Origin: Streptococcus sanguinis
Lineage (GTDB): Bacteria; Bacillota; Bacilli; Lactobacillales; Streptococcaceae
DNA: 64,000 nt
NCBI GenBank assembly: GCA_013378335.1
Contig: CP040556.1
Location: 2,046,001-2,110,000, forward strand
Reading direction: 5' to 3'
The notes under the pieces are model-generated. The model was not told the origin of the DNA, did not search any database, and worked only from the letters and a program-made list of their open reading frames with translations. Position 1 is the stretch's first letter. Every line of letters begins with the position of its first letter. Shown one piece after another: positions 1-8,926 of this stretch. The position numbers and the translations under genes are program-made.

Positions 1-283
1 CGAAGGTAAAGAGAAACAAGAGGGTAACGATAGGGATACTGCCCTTAAATACCAGCCAGTTAATATCAATCAGCCACTGGAAGGTAGAGGAAATCCAGGT
101 CCAGCCGAACTGTCCTGGCAAGTCAGATAGAAAGGCGTTGACCATGAGGGCGAAAGAGCCCGTCATAATCACAGGCATGGTCCCGATAAAGGAATCCCGT
201 AGGGCAACCAGAAATTTTTGGTTGCCGATTTTATTGGCAATAGGCATGAGACGCGCTTGCCATTTATCAACCAAACTACTCAT
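1..283 (-). CDS. PTS lactose/cellobiose-family EIIC component, partial
   Basis: Only the N-terminal 94 codons are present; the frame is open to the left edge. The start MSSLVDKWQARLMPIANKIG, followed by a FLVALRDSFIGTMPVIMTGS stretch and hydrophobic segments, is typical of the membrane transport subunit of cellobiose/lactose-type PTS permeases, which moves a beta-glucoside or similar sugar while IIB phosphorylates it. The start has an AGGAG ribosome site about 9 nt upstream and lies 11 nt after the IIA gene, so it is the third gene of a IIB-IIA-IIC operon read leftwards. Substrate cannot be told from this fragment. Confidence 0.85.
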   Translation of the reverse strand, partial: MSSLVDKWQARLMPIANKIGNQKFLVALRDSFIGTMPVIMTGSFALMVNAFLSDLPGQFGWTWISSTFQWLIDINWLVFKGSIPIVTLLFLFTF

Positions 284-294
284 CTGCATTTCTC

Positions 295-612
295 CTATTC
301 ATCAAATTTTTTATGCAAATCAACAATCTCCTTTGCCAAATCAACAAAGGCGATACTGGTCATGAGATGATCCTGCCCATGCACCATAAATAAACTAAGT
401 TCTGTTTTCTCTCCTTGTGCCTCCTTGCTCAGCATTTCAGCCTGAGCGTGATGGGCTTGCAGCAGGGCCTTCTGAGCCTGACTCAACCTCTCCTGAGCTC
501 GGTCAAAATCCTGCTTTTTAGCTGCTGCAATGGCTTCGATAGCACAAGATTTAGCCTCTCCGCCATACATAATGAGGGTCATAGCGACCTCTAAGGAATC
601 TTTATTTTCCAT
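295..612 (-). CDS. PTS lactose/cellobiose-family EIIA component
   Basis: A cytoplasmic phosphocarrier of 105 residues that takes phosphate from HPr and passes it to IIB. The VHGQDHLM motif puts the phospho-acceptor His at residue 78, with Gln80 and Asp81 nearby, as in the lactose-type IIA family, whose trimers bind a metal at that Asp. Length is normal. It starts 8 nt after the IIB gene and is followed closely by IIC, so the three form one operon. The whole operon probably depends on the cre-bearing promoter near 1.06-1.09 kb. Confidence 0.9.
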   Translation of the reverse strand: MENKDSLEVAMTLIMYGGEAKSCAIEAIAAAKKQDFDRAQERLSQAQKALLQAHHAQAEMLSKEAQGEKTELSLFMVHGQDHLMTSIAFVDLAKEIVDLHKKFDE

Positions 613-620
613 AGGAGCAC

Positions 621-938
621 CTACTTCATGAGCGACTCTGCCAGATCCAGGACCTTATCCCCCTTCATCATTCCGTAATCCGTCATAGGGATAACATCCA
701 CCGGAATGCCTTTTGAAGCTAGTTTTTCCTGTAAATCCTCCAGTAGATAGCGGACCTGAGGCCCCAGCAAAAGGACATCAACCTTTTTCTCGCTCAGATA
801 GTCTTCTGCTTCTGACACTGGCACCGCAAATATCGTCGCAGCTAAACCTCGCTCCTCTGCAGCTTTCTGCATTTTATTGACCATGAGACTGGTGCTCATC
901 CCAGCTGCACAGACTAACATAATCTGTTTTGTTTCCAT
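621..938 (-). CDS. PTS lactose/cellobiose-family EIIB component
   Basis: A cytoplasmic domain that receives phosphate from IIA on a cysteine and hands it to the sugar. It has a P-loop-like start, IMLVCAAGMSTSLMVNKM, with the active Cys at residue 10 of the 105-residue product. An ATG six nucleotides further upstream (944) is in frame, but the AGGAGG ribosome site at 945-950 touches it; the ATG at 938 has a proper 6-nt spacing and is preferred. It is first gene of the leftward IIB-IIA-IIC operon. Confidence 0.9.
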   Translation of the reverse strand: METKQIMLVCAAGMSTSLMVNKMQKAAEERGLAATIFAVPVSEAEDYLSEKKVDVLLLGPQVRYLLEDLQEKLASKGIPVDVIPMTDYGMMKGDKVLDLAESLMK

Positions 939-1057
939 CGGCATCCTCCTTTATGAATCTGACCTAGCCTGCAACGACGCTTGTTATTTATTTTTAATAT
1001 ATAAACAAAAATCCAAAAATAGAATATTTTTCACTATGTTATTAACATTCTATAAAC

Positions 1058-1094
1058 ATTATAACTATTTTTCTGTACTATGTCAACGCTTACA
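1058..1094 (-). promoter_or_regulatory. Consensus promoter of the leftward PTS operon with overlapping cre
   Basis: On the minus strand TTGACA (1081-1086) and TATAAT (1058-1063) are separated by exactly 17 bp. TGTAAGCGTTGACA (1081-1094, minus strand) matches the CcpA cre consensus TGWAANCGNTNWCA at all positions and covers the -35 box, so glucose repression of the PTS by CcpA is expected. Confidence 0.8.
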
Positions 1095-1095
1095 T

Positions 1096-1124
1096 TTGAG
1101 ATTTCTAGCTTTTTTTGATAGTAT
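1096..1124 (+). promoter_or_regulatory. Possible promoter of the ROK regulator gene
   Basis: TTGAGA (1096-1101) and TAGTAT (1119-1124) have 17-bp spacing and lie just after the cre, back to back with the PTS promoter. The -10 box is only a moderate match. Confidence 0.45.
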
Positions 1125-1142
1125 AGCAGCAGAGGAAACAAG

Positions 1143-2339
1143 ATGACACGAACTAGAAAACAAAACGAGCTAAGGGCAACTGTCCTGGATCGGCTCTATG
1201 CCAAACGACCGATTTCCCGGATTGATATTTCAAAAGAAACTCAAATTACACCAGCCACGACCGGCAGCATCATCAATGAGCTGATCAAGGAAGGCTTGGT
1301 ACTGGAGCTGGGCGAGCTCAATGACGAGAGCGTAGGCCGCAAGAAAACCCTGCTAGATATTGCGCCCCGTAGCCGCTACTATCTAGGCTTTGAGATTTCT
1401 GAAAAACAGCTGGCCATCGTCATCGCTGACAATACCGGTGAGATTGCAGAAAGCAGCATTCGGACTTATCAAGTCGAGGTGACAGGCGGCCCGTCTGACC
1501 AGGAAATTATCCAGCTGATTCAAGATTTTCTAAAAAAGAACAGCCAATACTCCATCTCAGCGATTGCCCTCGGGTTGCCGGGGCATGTGAATCTCTCTGA
1601 GAGTGATTTTATCATTTCTAAAAACCCCCACTGGGGACAGATTAACCTGCGGACTATTCAAGAGGCTTTTGACCTCCCTGTCTACTTTGCCAATAAGTCC
1701 CACTGCCTGACACTGGCTGAACGCCTCTTTAGCTATCATCCGACAGACAGCAATTTTATCGTCTATCATGTCGCCCGAGGTATTCATTGCTCTTACATGT
1801 ACAAGGGCAGCATTTACAGCCAGGATAATTATCTTATCGGGGAGGTGGGGCATACCGTCATCAATCCTGAAGGCGAGCGCTGTCCTTGCGGTAAGCAGGG
1901 CTGCCTGCAGGTTTATGCCAGCGAGAGCGCTCTGATTGATAAAGCAGCTATCCTGTATCGGGCTTCCCAGACCTCGCTCTTAAAGACCCTTGTAGAGGAT
2001 GCTAATGATATTGATTTGACAAGTTTGATGACCGCCTATCGCTTAGGAGACTTGGGTAGCATTGAGTTGATTCATACTGCCTGCCGCTATCTGGCAATTT
2101 CCATTTCCAACCTCTGCCAGCTTATTGATAGCGAAAGGATTTATCTGGACGGCCAAATATTCTCCTATCCGGTGATTGCCGAACAGGTCCTGGCTCAGTT
2201 AGAGCAGGAAGTCCCTCTCTTTCCAAAACAAAAACAAGCAGAGATTGTCATTATCCCCTACTCTAAATACAGCATTGCCCGCTCTGCAGTCAGCCTCTGT
2301 GTTTATCATGAATTTTTAGATAAAAAAGGAAACCTATAA
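1143..2339 (+). CDS. ROK-family (NagC/XylR-type) transcriptional regulator
   Basis: A protein of 398 residues with an N-terminal winged helix (about residues 10-65, RPISRIDISKETQITPATTG) and a C-terminal ROK sugar-kinase-like domain. The ROK zinc site is visible as CPCGKQGCLQ following GEVGHTVINPEGER. Family members bind DNA as repressors and release it on binding a sugar or sugar phosphate. The gene is divergent from the cellobiose/lactose-type PTS operon with about 200 bp between the starts, which makes that operon its likely target. The start has a GAGG ribosome site. Whether the kinase-like domain is active is unknown. Confidence 0.88.
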   Translation: MTRTRKQNELRATVLDRLYAKRPISRIDISKETQITPATTGSIINELIKEGLVLELGELNDESVGRKKTLLDIAPRSRYYLGFEISEKQLAIVIADNTGEIAESSIRTYQVEVTGGPSDQEIIQLIQDFLKKNSQYSISAIALGLPGHVNLSESDFIISKNPHWGQINLRTIQEAFDLPVYFANKSHCLTLAERLFSYHPTDSNFIVYHVARGIHCSYMYKGSIYSQDNYLIGEVGHTVINPEGERCPCGKQGCLQVYASESALIDKAAILYRASQTSLLKTLVEDANDIDLTSLMTAYRLGDLGSIELIHTACRYLAISISNLCQLIDSERIYLDGQIFSYPVIAEQVLAQLEQEVPLFPKQKQAEIVIIPYSKYSIARSAVSLCVYHEFLDKKGNL

Positions 2340-2340
2340 A

Positions 2341-2370
2341 GGCCGAGACAAGAATCTCGGTCTTTCTTTT
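2341..2370 (+). terminator. Intrinsic terminator after the ROK gene
   Basis: GCCGAGA and TCTCGGT pair around a short loop and are followed by CTTTCTTTT. A second imperfect hairpin (about 2383-2425, GACAGGC with GTCTGTC) lies before the convergent gene and may serve that side. Confidence 0.75.
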
Positions 2371-2430
2371 ATAAAAAAATAGAGACAGGCCTTCTAGGAG
2401 CTTATCCCCCTAAAAGTCTGTCCCATTTTA

Positions 2431-3327
2431 CTATCGATTAATCGAACGTGAAATCATGGAAATGGTGTGGCGCTGCCCTCTGAGAGCCTTACTCATGGCA
2501 AAGATATTTTCAACCGGGGCCAGACAGCCGTAACCAGAATCTCCGATATGCTGGATATCTACACCGCAGATTTTGTTGCGGATAGCCATTTGCTTGACAA
2601 TATCCTCATCAGCACTCTCCTGGCTGGTACCGATAGCGCTCATAACCAGAGCCCCCTTTTGATGGGCCAGTCCGACAATCTGCTTCAAGTCCTGCTCGTC
2701 AAAGCCAGGCACACTGCCAACTGCCGGTGCTAGGACAATATCAACACCTGCTTCGATAAATTGAGCGATTGCTTCTAGGTCTGCTACCGGCTCATCCACA
2801 CCTGAAGCATGCATTTTACCTGCAATCAGGAGGCCTGAAAAATTCTCCTTGACTACTCGAATGGTGTCAATAATGGCTTGATTGGTGACACCAGTCCCTG
2901 GATTACCCGTCAGGCAGATAAAGTCAACGCCCAGCTCTTCTGCTCGCTGAATGGTCGCTAAACTAGCCTGACGCCCCTCATCGATGATCAGGCGTTCTCC
3001 CGCCATCTGAGCCTGGCTATCCACCGGCTCTAGATTGATACCGATAGGACGGCCCACCAAGCGGTGCAGCTCCTCAACAAAATCCTCTTTAGCGTCCAGA
3101 CCAGCTACAAAAGGCTGGAAGATATCAATCCCATTCAGCAGAATCAAGTCAGCACCAAAAGACCGAGCAATCTCTGCATTGGTCACATCACCGATATAAG
3201 ATTCTTTAAAAGCTACGTTTTCAGACAGGATAACGCGGCCCTCACTGGCCTTGATGCTCTGTTTCAGCTCCGGCGCAGTCATACTTAAAATTTCTGAAGC
3301 ATTTGAACTAATGAATCGTTTTACCAT
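2431..3327 (-). CDS. TIM-barrel protein, DUF7916-like, function unknown
   Basis: A 298-residue soluble protein with the alternating strand-helix pattern of a beta/alpha barrel: strands such as DLILLNG, IGINLEP, DFICLTGNPGTGVTN, GLLIAGKMHASG and DIVLAPAVGSVPG each end in Gly/Asn/Ser-rich loops, as in phosphate-binding aldolase- or epimerase-like barrels. Streptococcal homologues are often called PEP phosphonomutase-like or are assigned to DUF7916 (from memory). No catalytic set can be named. It stands alone behind a promoter whose -35 box lies in a cre-like site, so a role in sugar metabolism linked to the adjacent PTS is plausible. Confidence 0.7.
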   Translation of the reverse strand: MVKRFISSNASEILSMTAPELKQSIKASEGRVILSENVAFKESYIGDVTNAEIARSFGADLILLNGIDIFQPFVAGLDAKEDFVEELHRLVGRPIGINLEPVDSQAQMAGERLIIDEGRQASLATIQRAEELGVDFICLTGNPGTGVTNQAIIDTIRVVKENFSGLLIAGKMHASGVDEPVADLEAIAQFIEAGVDIVLAPAVGSVPGFDEQDLKQIVGLAHQKGALVMSAIGTSQESADEDIVKQMAIRNKICGVDIQHIGDSGYGCLAPVENIFAMSKALRGQRHTISMISRSINR

Positions 3328-3416
3328 AAGAATATCTCTTTTCTTTATTATTCATTAATAAACACTTTGAAATCTATTCTATTTGGATATTTTGCTTATT
3401 TTTTGTTATCAACTAC

Positions 3417-3453
3417 AGTATAGCACAAGGTTAGATAAATGTAAACGCTTTAT
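3417..3453 (-). promoter_or_regulatory. Promoter with cre-like site for the TIM-barrel gene
   Basis: On the minus strand TTTACA (3440-3445) and TATACT (3417-3422) are 17 bp apart. The sequence TGTAAACGCTTTAT at 3440-3453 fits the cre consensus at 12 of 14 positions and covers the -35 box, the same arrangement as at the PTS promoter near 1.09 kb. Confidence 0.65.
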
Positions 3454-3460
3454 CTGTAAC

Positions 3461-3498
3461 AAAATAGTCTGCTTTCACAAACAAAAGCAGACTATTGA
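3461..3498 (-). terminator. Intrinsic terminator after pepO
   Basis: AATAGTCTGCTTT (3463-3475) pairs perfectly with AAAGCAGACTATT (3484-3496). On the minus strand it is followed by TTTTGTTAC. It lies between the convergent-side end of pepO and the next promoter. Confidence 0.8.
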
Positions 3499-3554
3499 AA
3501 TGAACTCGATTATTTTTGATTTGAGCAAGATTCAATAAGCGTCTTATCTCTGCA

Positions 3555-5447
3555 TCACCAGATGACTACTCGCTCTTCTGGACTCCGCCACATGCCGTCT
3601 CCCTCTTGGACATCAAAGGTCGTAAAGAAGTCGTCAAAGTTAGGCAGCTGCACATTGGTCCGAAGCTTGGCTGGAGCATGGACATCAACGCTTGCCAATA
3701 GCTTCATATACTCTTCGCGTCCCTTCATTCGCCAAATGCGGGCAAAGTTGGTAAAGAATTCCTCAGCAGAGAAATCCGCTTCTTTCTTGGCTGCTTCTAG
3801 AGCTGCTGCAATACCGCCCAGATCTGCCACATTTTCTGAAACAGTCAGCTTGCCATTGACCTTAGCACCATAAGAATCTTGACCTTCGAACTGGTCAATG
3901 ACCTTTTGAGTCCGTTCGGTAAAGGCTTGGTAGTCGTGCTCCGTCCACCAATTATTAAGACTGCCATTTTCATCAAAGGAAGCTCCGTTAGTATCGAAAG
4001 CATGAGAAATCTCATGGGCGATGACCGCTCCGATACCACCGTAATTGGCTGATGAGGACTGGTGCAGGTCATAGAAAGGCGCCTGCAGGATAGCCGCTGG
4101 AAAGACGATTAGATTCTTCTGCGGATTATAGTAGGCATTGACCATATGGGCTGGCATTCCCCATTCCTTGTAATCCACTGGTTGATTCCACTTGCTCCAG
4201 CTATAAGCAATATCAATCTGGCTCAGCTTCTGAGCATTTTCAAAGAGAGTCAGCTTTTCATCCACGACCTTGCGGGAATAGCGCTCAGGCAGCTCGTCAG
4301 GATAGCCAATATAAGGCTTGATGACATTGAGTTTGACAATAGCCTTGTCCCGAGTTTCTGGTGTCAGCCAGTCATTCTGGGCCAGGCGATTTTTATAAAC
4401 TTCAATCATCGTCGCCACTTTTTGCTCCACATCAGCCTTAGCTTCTGGCGAGAACTTCTGACCGGCATACCAGAGACCAACAGCTTGATTAAAGGGACCT
4501 TGGGCCAGATAAAAGGCTGCTTTTTTCTTGTCTTGAGCCTGAGGAGTCCCTGATAGAGCACGATGATAAGCTCCTGCCAAGACACGGATGTCATCCGTTA
4601 GGTAAGGTGTTGTATTGCGGACCGCAGAGAGAATCAGCAGAGCATGGAGTTTATCCCAGTTAGCTGCTGTATAAATATCCTTAGCTGCCTGCCAAAAACG
4701 CTCTTCTGGCACAATGACTTGGTCGGGTTCTTGACCGATCAACTTGGTAAAAATATCCGCCATAGGCAACTCTGGTACCAAGGCCTTGAAATCTTCCCAA
4801 TGATAAGGATGGTAGAGTTTCGCATACTCGGAGCTTTCTTCACTAGACAGAACATACTGAGCAAAAACAGCATCCAGCTCCAAGACCTTATCCAAAAGAT
4901 CCTTGATTTCCTCTTCCGTAAAGTCAAATTTTGCCAGCAAATCTTCCTGAGCCTTGCGCCATTTTTCAAGCAGGTCATCCTTCTGCGGATGGTCCTCCGC
5001 GTAGTAGGTCGTATCAGGCAAAATCGTTCCCGGTCCGTCTGCCCAGAGGACATTGATACGGGCGTCCATAAAGTCAGGCGCCACACCAAAGGGGAAATAA
5101 GTCGGCTTACCAGCCAGTTCAAAATCAGCAATCTTAGAAGCATAGTCTTCAAAAGATGTTAGATTGCGAATTTCATCAATGTAAGCACGCGCAGGCTCAA
5201 TCCCTGCCGCTTTCCGCTTGTCATAATCCGCTGCCAAGCGATGGTAAGCAACAAAGTTCTTCAGAATGGCATCTTCTGGCACTCCATCTCCAGCCAGCCA
5301 TTTGTCGGTCGTGGCGAGCATAAGATCTTCAATCTCATCTGCCAGATCCATGAAGCCGCCCGTCACTGGCTTATCATCAGGAATGACCGCCGTCTTAGCC
5401 CACTCGCCATTAACCGCATCATAGAAATCATCTTGTAGTCGTGTCAT
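3555..5447 (-). CDS. pepO: Endopeptidase O, M13 family zinc metallopeptidase
   Basis: A 630-residue M13 (neprilysin-like) zinc endopeptidase that cleaves oligopeptides. The catalytic motif is in IAHEISHAFDTNG (HExxH), the third zinc ligand in ENVADLGG, and a substrate-binding NAYYNP segment precedes them. No signal peptide is visible, although related streptococcal PepO proteins have been found on the surface. An upstream in-frame ATG would add 13 residues, but the ATG at 5447 has a GAGAAG ribosome site and gives the usual family length. The gene is divergent from the scaCBA manganese operon, a conserved streptococcal arrangement. Confidence 0.93.
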   Translation of the reverse strand: MTRLQDDFYDAVNGEWAKTAVIPDDKPVTGGFMDLADEIEDLMLATTDKWLAGDGVPEDAILKNFVAYHRLAADYDKRKAAGIEPARAYIDEIRNLTSFEDYASKIADFELAGKPTYFPFGVAPDFMDARINVLWADGPGTILPDTTYYAEDHPQKDDLLEKWRKAQEDLLAKFDFTEEEIKDLLDKVLELDAVFAQYVLSSEESSEYAKLYHPYHWEDFKALVPELPMADIFTKLIGQEPDQVIVPEERFWQAAKDIYTAANWDKLHALLILSAVRNTTPYLTDDIRVLAGAYHRALSGTPQAQDKKKAAFYLAQGPFNQAVGLWYAGQKFSPEAKADVEQKVATMIEVYKNRLAQNDWLTPETRDKAIVKLNVIKPYIGYPDELPERYSRKVVDEKLTLFENAQKLSQIDIAYSWSKWNQPVDYKEWGMPAHMVNAYYNPQKNLIVFPAAILQAPFYDLHQSSSANYGGIGAVIAHEISHAFDTNGASFDENGSLNNWWTEHDYQAFTERTQKVIDQFEGQDSYGAKVNGKLTVSENVADLGGIAAALEAAKKEADFSAEEFFTNFARIWRMKGREEYMKLLASVDVHAPAKLRTNVQLPNFDDFFTTFDVQEGDGMWRSPEERVVIW

Positions 5448-5546
5448 TTTCTTCTCACTTTCATGCTTTTGATATAACCTTATCAAAATCTACTTGTTTT
5501 TTCAAACATTTCTTATATTAATTTTAGAGATTTATTAAAAATTAAC

Positions 5547-5580
5547 TTGACTTAATTTTTATTTTAATGTATATTAAAAT
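5547..5580 (+). promoter_or_regulatory. scaCBA promoter and manganese-repressor operator
   Basis: TTGACT (5547-5552) and TATATT (5570-5575) have 17-bp spacing. The -10 box sits inside a perfect inverted repeat, ATTTTAAT-GTAT-ATTAAAAT (5561-5580), and the -35 box lies in TTAACTTGACTTAA (5543-5556). These AT-rich dyads resemble the known ScaR/PsaR/MntR operators of sca and psa operons, so manganese-dependent repression by the DtxR-family regulator at 12.6 kb is expected. Confidence 0.75.
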
Positions 5581-5596
5581 TATAGAGGTGTATGAG

Positions 5597-6316
5597 ATGA
5601 TTACGATTAAAGATTTGACTGTCAGCTATCAAGATACGCTGGCTCTTGAGCCCCTTTCATTAACCATTAAGGAGCCAACCATTACTGGGATTATTGGTCC
5701 TAACGGAGCCGGAAAATCCACCCTGCTCAAGGGCATGCTAGGGATTATTGACCACCAAGGCCAGACTCTGCTGGATCAAAAGCCGCTGCAAAATTCTCTC
5801 CAACGGGTTGCCTATGTAGAGCAAAAGATCAATATTGATTATCATTTTCCTATCAAGGTCAAAGAATGTGTCTCTTTGGGACTTTACCCTCAGCTTAAAC
5901 TTTTTCAGGGACTGAAGAGTTCCCATTGGGACAAGGTGGCTGAGGCATTGAAAATTGTCGGTTTAGAAGACTTGGCAGAGCGTCAGATTAGCCAGCTGTC
6001 AGGCGGGCAATTCCAGCGTGTCTTGATTGCTCGCTGCTTGGTTCAAGAGGCGGATTGTATCTTTTTGGACGAGCCCTTCGTCGGTATTGACTCTGTCAGC
6101 GAAGAGATTATCATGTCTACACTGCGCAGTCTCAAAGCCGCAGGCAAGATTATCCTGATTGTCCATCATGACTTGAGCAAGGTTGTTGATTATTTCGACC
6201 AAGTTATCTTGCTCAATCGTAAGCTAATTGCCTTCGGTCCTACTGAGGCCAGCTTTACCAAGGACAATATGAAAAAGACTTACGGCTCCCAGCTCTTTAT
6301 GAATGGAGGTGCCTAG
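5597..6316 (+). CDS. scaC: Manganese ABC transporter, ATP-binding protein
   Basis: A 239-residue ATPase powering the Mn2+ importer (also known as PsaB or SsaA in relatives). The Walker A motif GPNGAGKST is at about residues 36-44, the signature LSGGQFQR near 132-139, Walker B CIFLDEP near 153-159, and the switch histidine in IVHHD. An in-frame ATG at 5567 lies inside the promoter; the start at 5597 has GAGGTG six nucleotides upstream and is chosen. The permease gene follows after one nucleotide and the lipoprotein gene after that. Confidence 0.93.
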   Translation: MITIKDLTVSYQDTLALEPLSLTIKEPTITGIIGPNGAGKSTLLKGMLGIIDHQGQTLLDQKPLQNSLQRVAYVEQKINIDYHFPIKVKECVSLGLYPQLKLFQGLKSSHWDKVAEALKIVGLEDLAERQISQLSGGQFQRVLIARCLVQEADCIFLDEPFVGIDSVSEEIIMSTLRSLKAAGKIILIVHHDLSKVVDYFDQVILLNRKLIAFGPTEASFTKDNMKKTYGSQLFMNGGA

Positions 6317-6317
6317 A

Positions 6318-7166
6318 ATGATTTTAGAATTTTTCCAAGGGCTGCGGGACTTTCACTTTCTGCAAAATGCCCTCATCACAGCAATCGTCATTGGGATTGT
6401 TGCTGGGGCTGTCGGCTGCTTTATCATTCTGCGCGGCATGTCGCTCATGGGGGACGCTATCTCTCATGCGGTTCTGCCCGGTGTGGCTCTCTCCTATATT
6501 TTAGGGGTTAATTTCTTTATCGGAGCAATCACCTTCGGACTTTTGGCCTCGATTATTATCACCTACATCAAGGGCAATTCCATTATCAAAAGCGATACAG
6601 CCATTGGGATTACCTTTTCTTCCTTCCTAGCTCTGGGTGTGATCCTGATTGGCGTAGCCAATAGCTCCACCGACCTCTTTCATATTCTCTTTGGGAATAT
6701 TTTGGCCGTGCAGGATATTGATATGTGGATTAGTATTGGAGTCGGAATAGCTGTGCTCTTAATCATCACCCTCTTTTTCAAACAGCTATTGATTACTTCC
6801 TTTGACCCCTTGCTGGCTCAAGCAATGGGCATGCCGGTCAGCTTCTACCACTATCTGCTGATGATTCTCTTGACCTTGGTCTCTGTGACAGCTATGCAGA
6901 GCGTGGGAACCATTCTGATTGTCGCTCTCTTGATAACGCCAGCAGCAACGGCCTACCTCTATGCCAACAGTCTGAAAACTATGATTCTGCTGTCCTCGGG
7001 TTTGGGAGCTCTGGCTTCTGTGCTGGGACTCTTTATTGGCTATAGTTTTAATGTTGCTGCAGGATCCAGCATTGTCCTGACCTCAGCCCTCATCTTTCTC
7101 ATCTCTTTCTTTATTGCCCCTAAGCAACGCTATTTAAAACTTAAAAACCGACCTAAACTAAAATAA
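6318..7166 (+). CDS. scaB: Manganese ABC transporter, permease
   Basis: A 282-residue integral membrane protein of the ABC-3 family with about eight hydrophobic segments. The conserved [16 protein letters not shown] stretch (near residues 49-64) and the late [22 protein letters not shown] segment are family hallmarks. It forms the channel through which Mn2+ delivered by ScaA enters the cell. The start at 6318 has GGAGGT eight nucleotides upstream, a site embedded in the end of scaC, so the two are translationally linked. Confidence 0.93.
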   Translation: MILEFFQGLRDFHFLQNALITAIVIGIVAGAVGCFIILRGMSLMGDAISHAVLPGVALSYILGVNFFIGAITFGLLASIIITYIKGNSIIKSDTAIGITFSSFLALGVILIGVANSSTDLFHILFGNILAVQDIDMWISIGVGIAVLLIITLFFKQLLITSFDPLLAQAMGMPVSFYHYLLMILLTLVSVTAMQSVGTILIVALLITPAATAYLYANSLKTMILLSSGLGALASVLGLFIGYSFNVAAGSSIVLTSALIFLISFFIAPKQRYLKLKNRPKLK

Positions 7167-7185
7167 AAATCAATGGAGGAATCCC

Positions 7186-8115
7186 ATGAAAAAATTAGGT
7201 TTTTTATCCCTGCTTTTGCTAGCAGTCTGCACTCTCTTTGCCTGCTCCGGTCAGAAGAAGGCGTCCAGTGACTCGTCCAAGCTCAAGGTTGTTGCGACCA
7301 ACTCCATTATCGCTGATATCACGAAGAATATAGCTGGCGATAAGATTGACCTGCACAGCATTGTACCAGTCGGCAAAGACCCCCACGAATACGAGCCCCT
7401 GCCCGAAGATGTCAAAAAGACTTCTCAAGCAGACCTCATCTTCTACAATGGTATCAACCTGGAAACTGGCGGCAATGCTTGGTTCACCAAGTTGGTCAAA
7501 AATGCCAATAAGAAAGAAAACAAGGACTACTACGCTGTCAGCGATGGCGTTGACGTCATTTACCTTGAAGGACAAAGTGAAAAGGGCAAAGAAGACCCTC
7601 ATGCTTGGCTAAATTTGGAAAACGGTATTATCTATGCGCAAAACATTGCCAAACATTTGATTGAAAAAGACCCTGACAATAAGGCCACTTACGAGAAAAA
7701 TCTCAAATCTTATGTGGAAAAGCTAACTGCTTTGGACAAGGAAGCCAAAGAGAAATTCAACAATATCCCAGAAGAAAAGAAAATGATTGTGACCAGTGAA
7801 GGCTGCTTCAAGTACTTCTCTAAAGCCTACAATGTGCCATCTGCCTACATCTGGGAAATCAACACCGAAGAAGAAGGAACTCCAGACCAAATCAAAAGCT
7901 TAGTTGAAAAACTACGCAAGACTAAAGTGCCATCTCTCTTTGTCGAATCAAGTGTGGACGACCGTCCGATGAAGACTGTTTCTAAAGACACTAACATCCC
8001 AATCCACGCTAAAATCTTCACAGACTCAATCGCTGACCAAGGAGAAGAAGGCGACAGCTACTACAGCATGATGAAATACAATCTGGATAAAATTTCTGAA
8101 GGATTGGCCAAATAA
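7186..8115 (+). CDS. scaA: Manganese-binding lipoprotein, metal ABC transporter receptor
   Basis: A 309-residue cluster A-I metal-binding lipoprotein (PsaA/ScaA/SsaB group) anchored to the outer face of the membrane. The signal peptide ends in the lipobox LFAC with the lipidated Cys at residue 20. The four metal ligands of PsaA are all present at the same numbers: His67 (DPHEYEP), His139 (DPHAWLN), Glu205 (TSEGCFK) and Asp280 (IFTDSIA). In relatives this protein is needed for manganese uptake, oxidative-stress tolerance and endocarditis virulence. It is third in the operon and ends at a strong terminator. Confidence 0.95.
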   Translation: MKKLGFLSLLLLAVCTLFACSGQKKASSDSSKLKVVATNSIIADITKNIAGDKIDLHSIVPVGKDPHEYEPLPEDVKKTSQADLIFYNGINLETGGNAWFTKLVKNANKKENKDYYAVSDGVDVIYLEGQSEKGKEDPHAWLNLENGIIYAQNIAKHLIEKDPDNKATYEKNLKSYVEKLTALDKEAKEKFNNIPEEKKMIVTSEGCFKYFSKAYNVPSAYIWEINTEEEGTPDQIKSLVEKLRKTKVPSLFVESSVDDRPMKTVSKDTNIPIHAKIFTDSIADQGEEGDSYYSMMKYNLDKISEGLAK

Positions 8116-8120
8116 TGATA

Positions 8121-8156
8121 AAAGGTTAGGAAGATAAAATCCTAACCTCTTTATTT
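8121..8156 (+). terminator. Terminator of the sca operon
   Basis: AGGTTAGGA (8123-8131) pairs perfectly with TCCTAACCT (8140-8148), followed by CTTTATTT. It sits between scaA and tpx. Confidence 0.88.
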
Positions 8157-8266
8157 GTGGAGAAGGAGCTTCAGATGGAGTAGAGCTCAAATTTCCGGTC
8201 AAATTATTCGAAAAAAATCACTATTCGCTGTACAATGAAGCTATCAAACATGAATGGAGACTCCTT

Positions 8267-8758
8267 ATGACAACTTTTCTCGGAAATCCTGTAACCTTTA
8301 CTGGAAAGCAACTGCAAGTCGGCGACACCGCCCACGATTTTAGCCTGATAGCCACTGACCTTTCAAAGAAAACTCTGGCTGATTTTGCTGGCAAAAATAA
8401 AGTCCTGAGCATCATCCCATCTATCGATACTGGTGTCTGCTCGACTCAGACTCGCCGTTTCAATCAAGAACTCTCTGACTTGGATAATACCGTTGTTATC
8501 ACGGTTTCAGTTGATTTGCCTTTTGCTCAAGGCAAGTGGTGTGCTGCTGAAGGCATTGAGAATGCTGTCATGCTCTCCGACTACTTCGACCATTCTTTCG
8601 GCCGTGACTATGCTGTCCTCATCAATGAATGGCACCTTTTGGCCCGCGCAGTTCTTGTCTTGGACGAAAACAACACTGTGACCTACGCTGAATATGTTGA
8701 CAATATCAACACCGAGCCTGACTTCGAAGCTGCTATCGCCGCAGTTAAGAGTTTGTAA
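8267..8758 (+). CDS. tpx: Thiol peroxidase (atypical 2-Cys peroxiredoxin)
   Basis: A 163-residue cytoplasmic peroxidase that reduces H2O2 and organic peroxides with thioredoxin-type electron donors. The peroxidatic Cys58 lies in [15 protein letters not shown] and a second Cys92 in GKWCAAEG corresponds to the resolving Cys position of E. coli Tpx. Length is normal. It follows the manganese transporter operon, a conserved streptococcal link between manganese and peroxide defence. A terminator separates the two, so it probably has its own promoter, although read-through is possible. Confidence 0.94.
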   Translation: MTTFLGNPVTFTGKQLQVGDTAHDFSLIATDLSKKTLADFAGKNKVLSIIPSIDTGVCSTQTRRFNQELSDLDNTVVITVSVDLPFAQGKWCAAEGIENAVMLSDYFDHSFGRDYAVLINEWHLLARAVLVLDENNTVTYAEYVDNINTEPDFEAAIAAVKSL

Positions 8759-8767
8759 AAGATAAAA

Positions 8768-8926
8768 GAGTCTGGGACAAAAGTCCAGCCTTAAATATAA
8801 AAAGCGAACAAAACGAGCTATCTGACACTCAGAATTCTGTCTTGTTCGCTTTTTTTGTCTAATCTATCGATTTTAAAAATTTATAATAAAGAATTCCTAA
8901 AATCAAAATCTTTTTGTCCCAGCCTC
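8768..8926. repeat. Dispersed repeat, type A, copy 1
   Basis: An element of about 159 bp bounded by inverted ends (GTCTGGGACAAAA on the left, TTTTTGTCCCAGCCTC on the right), with an inner hairpin of GCGAACAA and TTGTTCGC around a CAGAATTCT loop. A second copy lies in reverse orientation at 37129-37289. The right-hand 68 bp form the end of the coding region of the DUF3114-like gene. Confidence 0.75.
8799..8857 (+). terminator. Terminator of tpx, inside repeat A
   Basis: AAAAAGCGAACAA (8799-8811) pairs with TTGTTCGCTTTTT (8842-8854), followed by more T. It is bidirectional and also ends the convergent gene. Confidence 0.8.
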
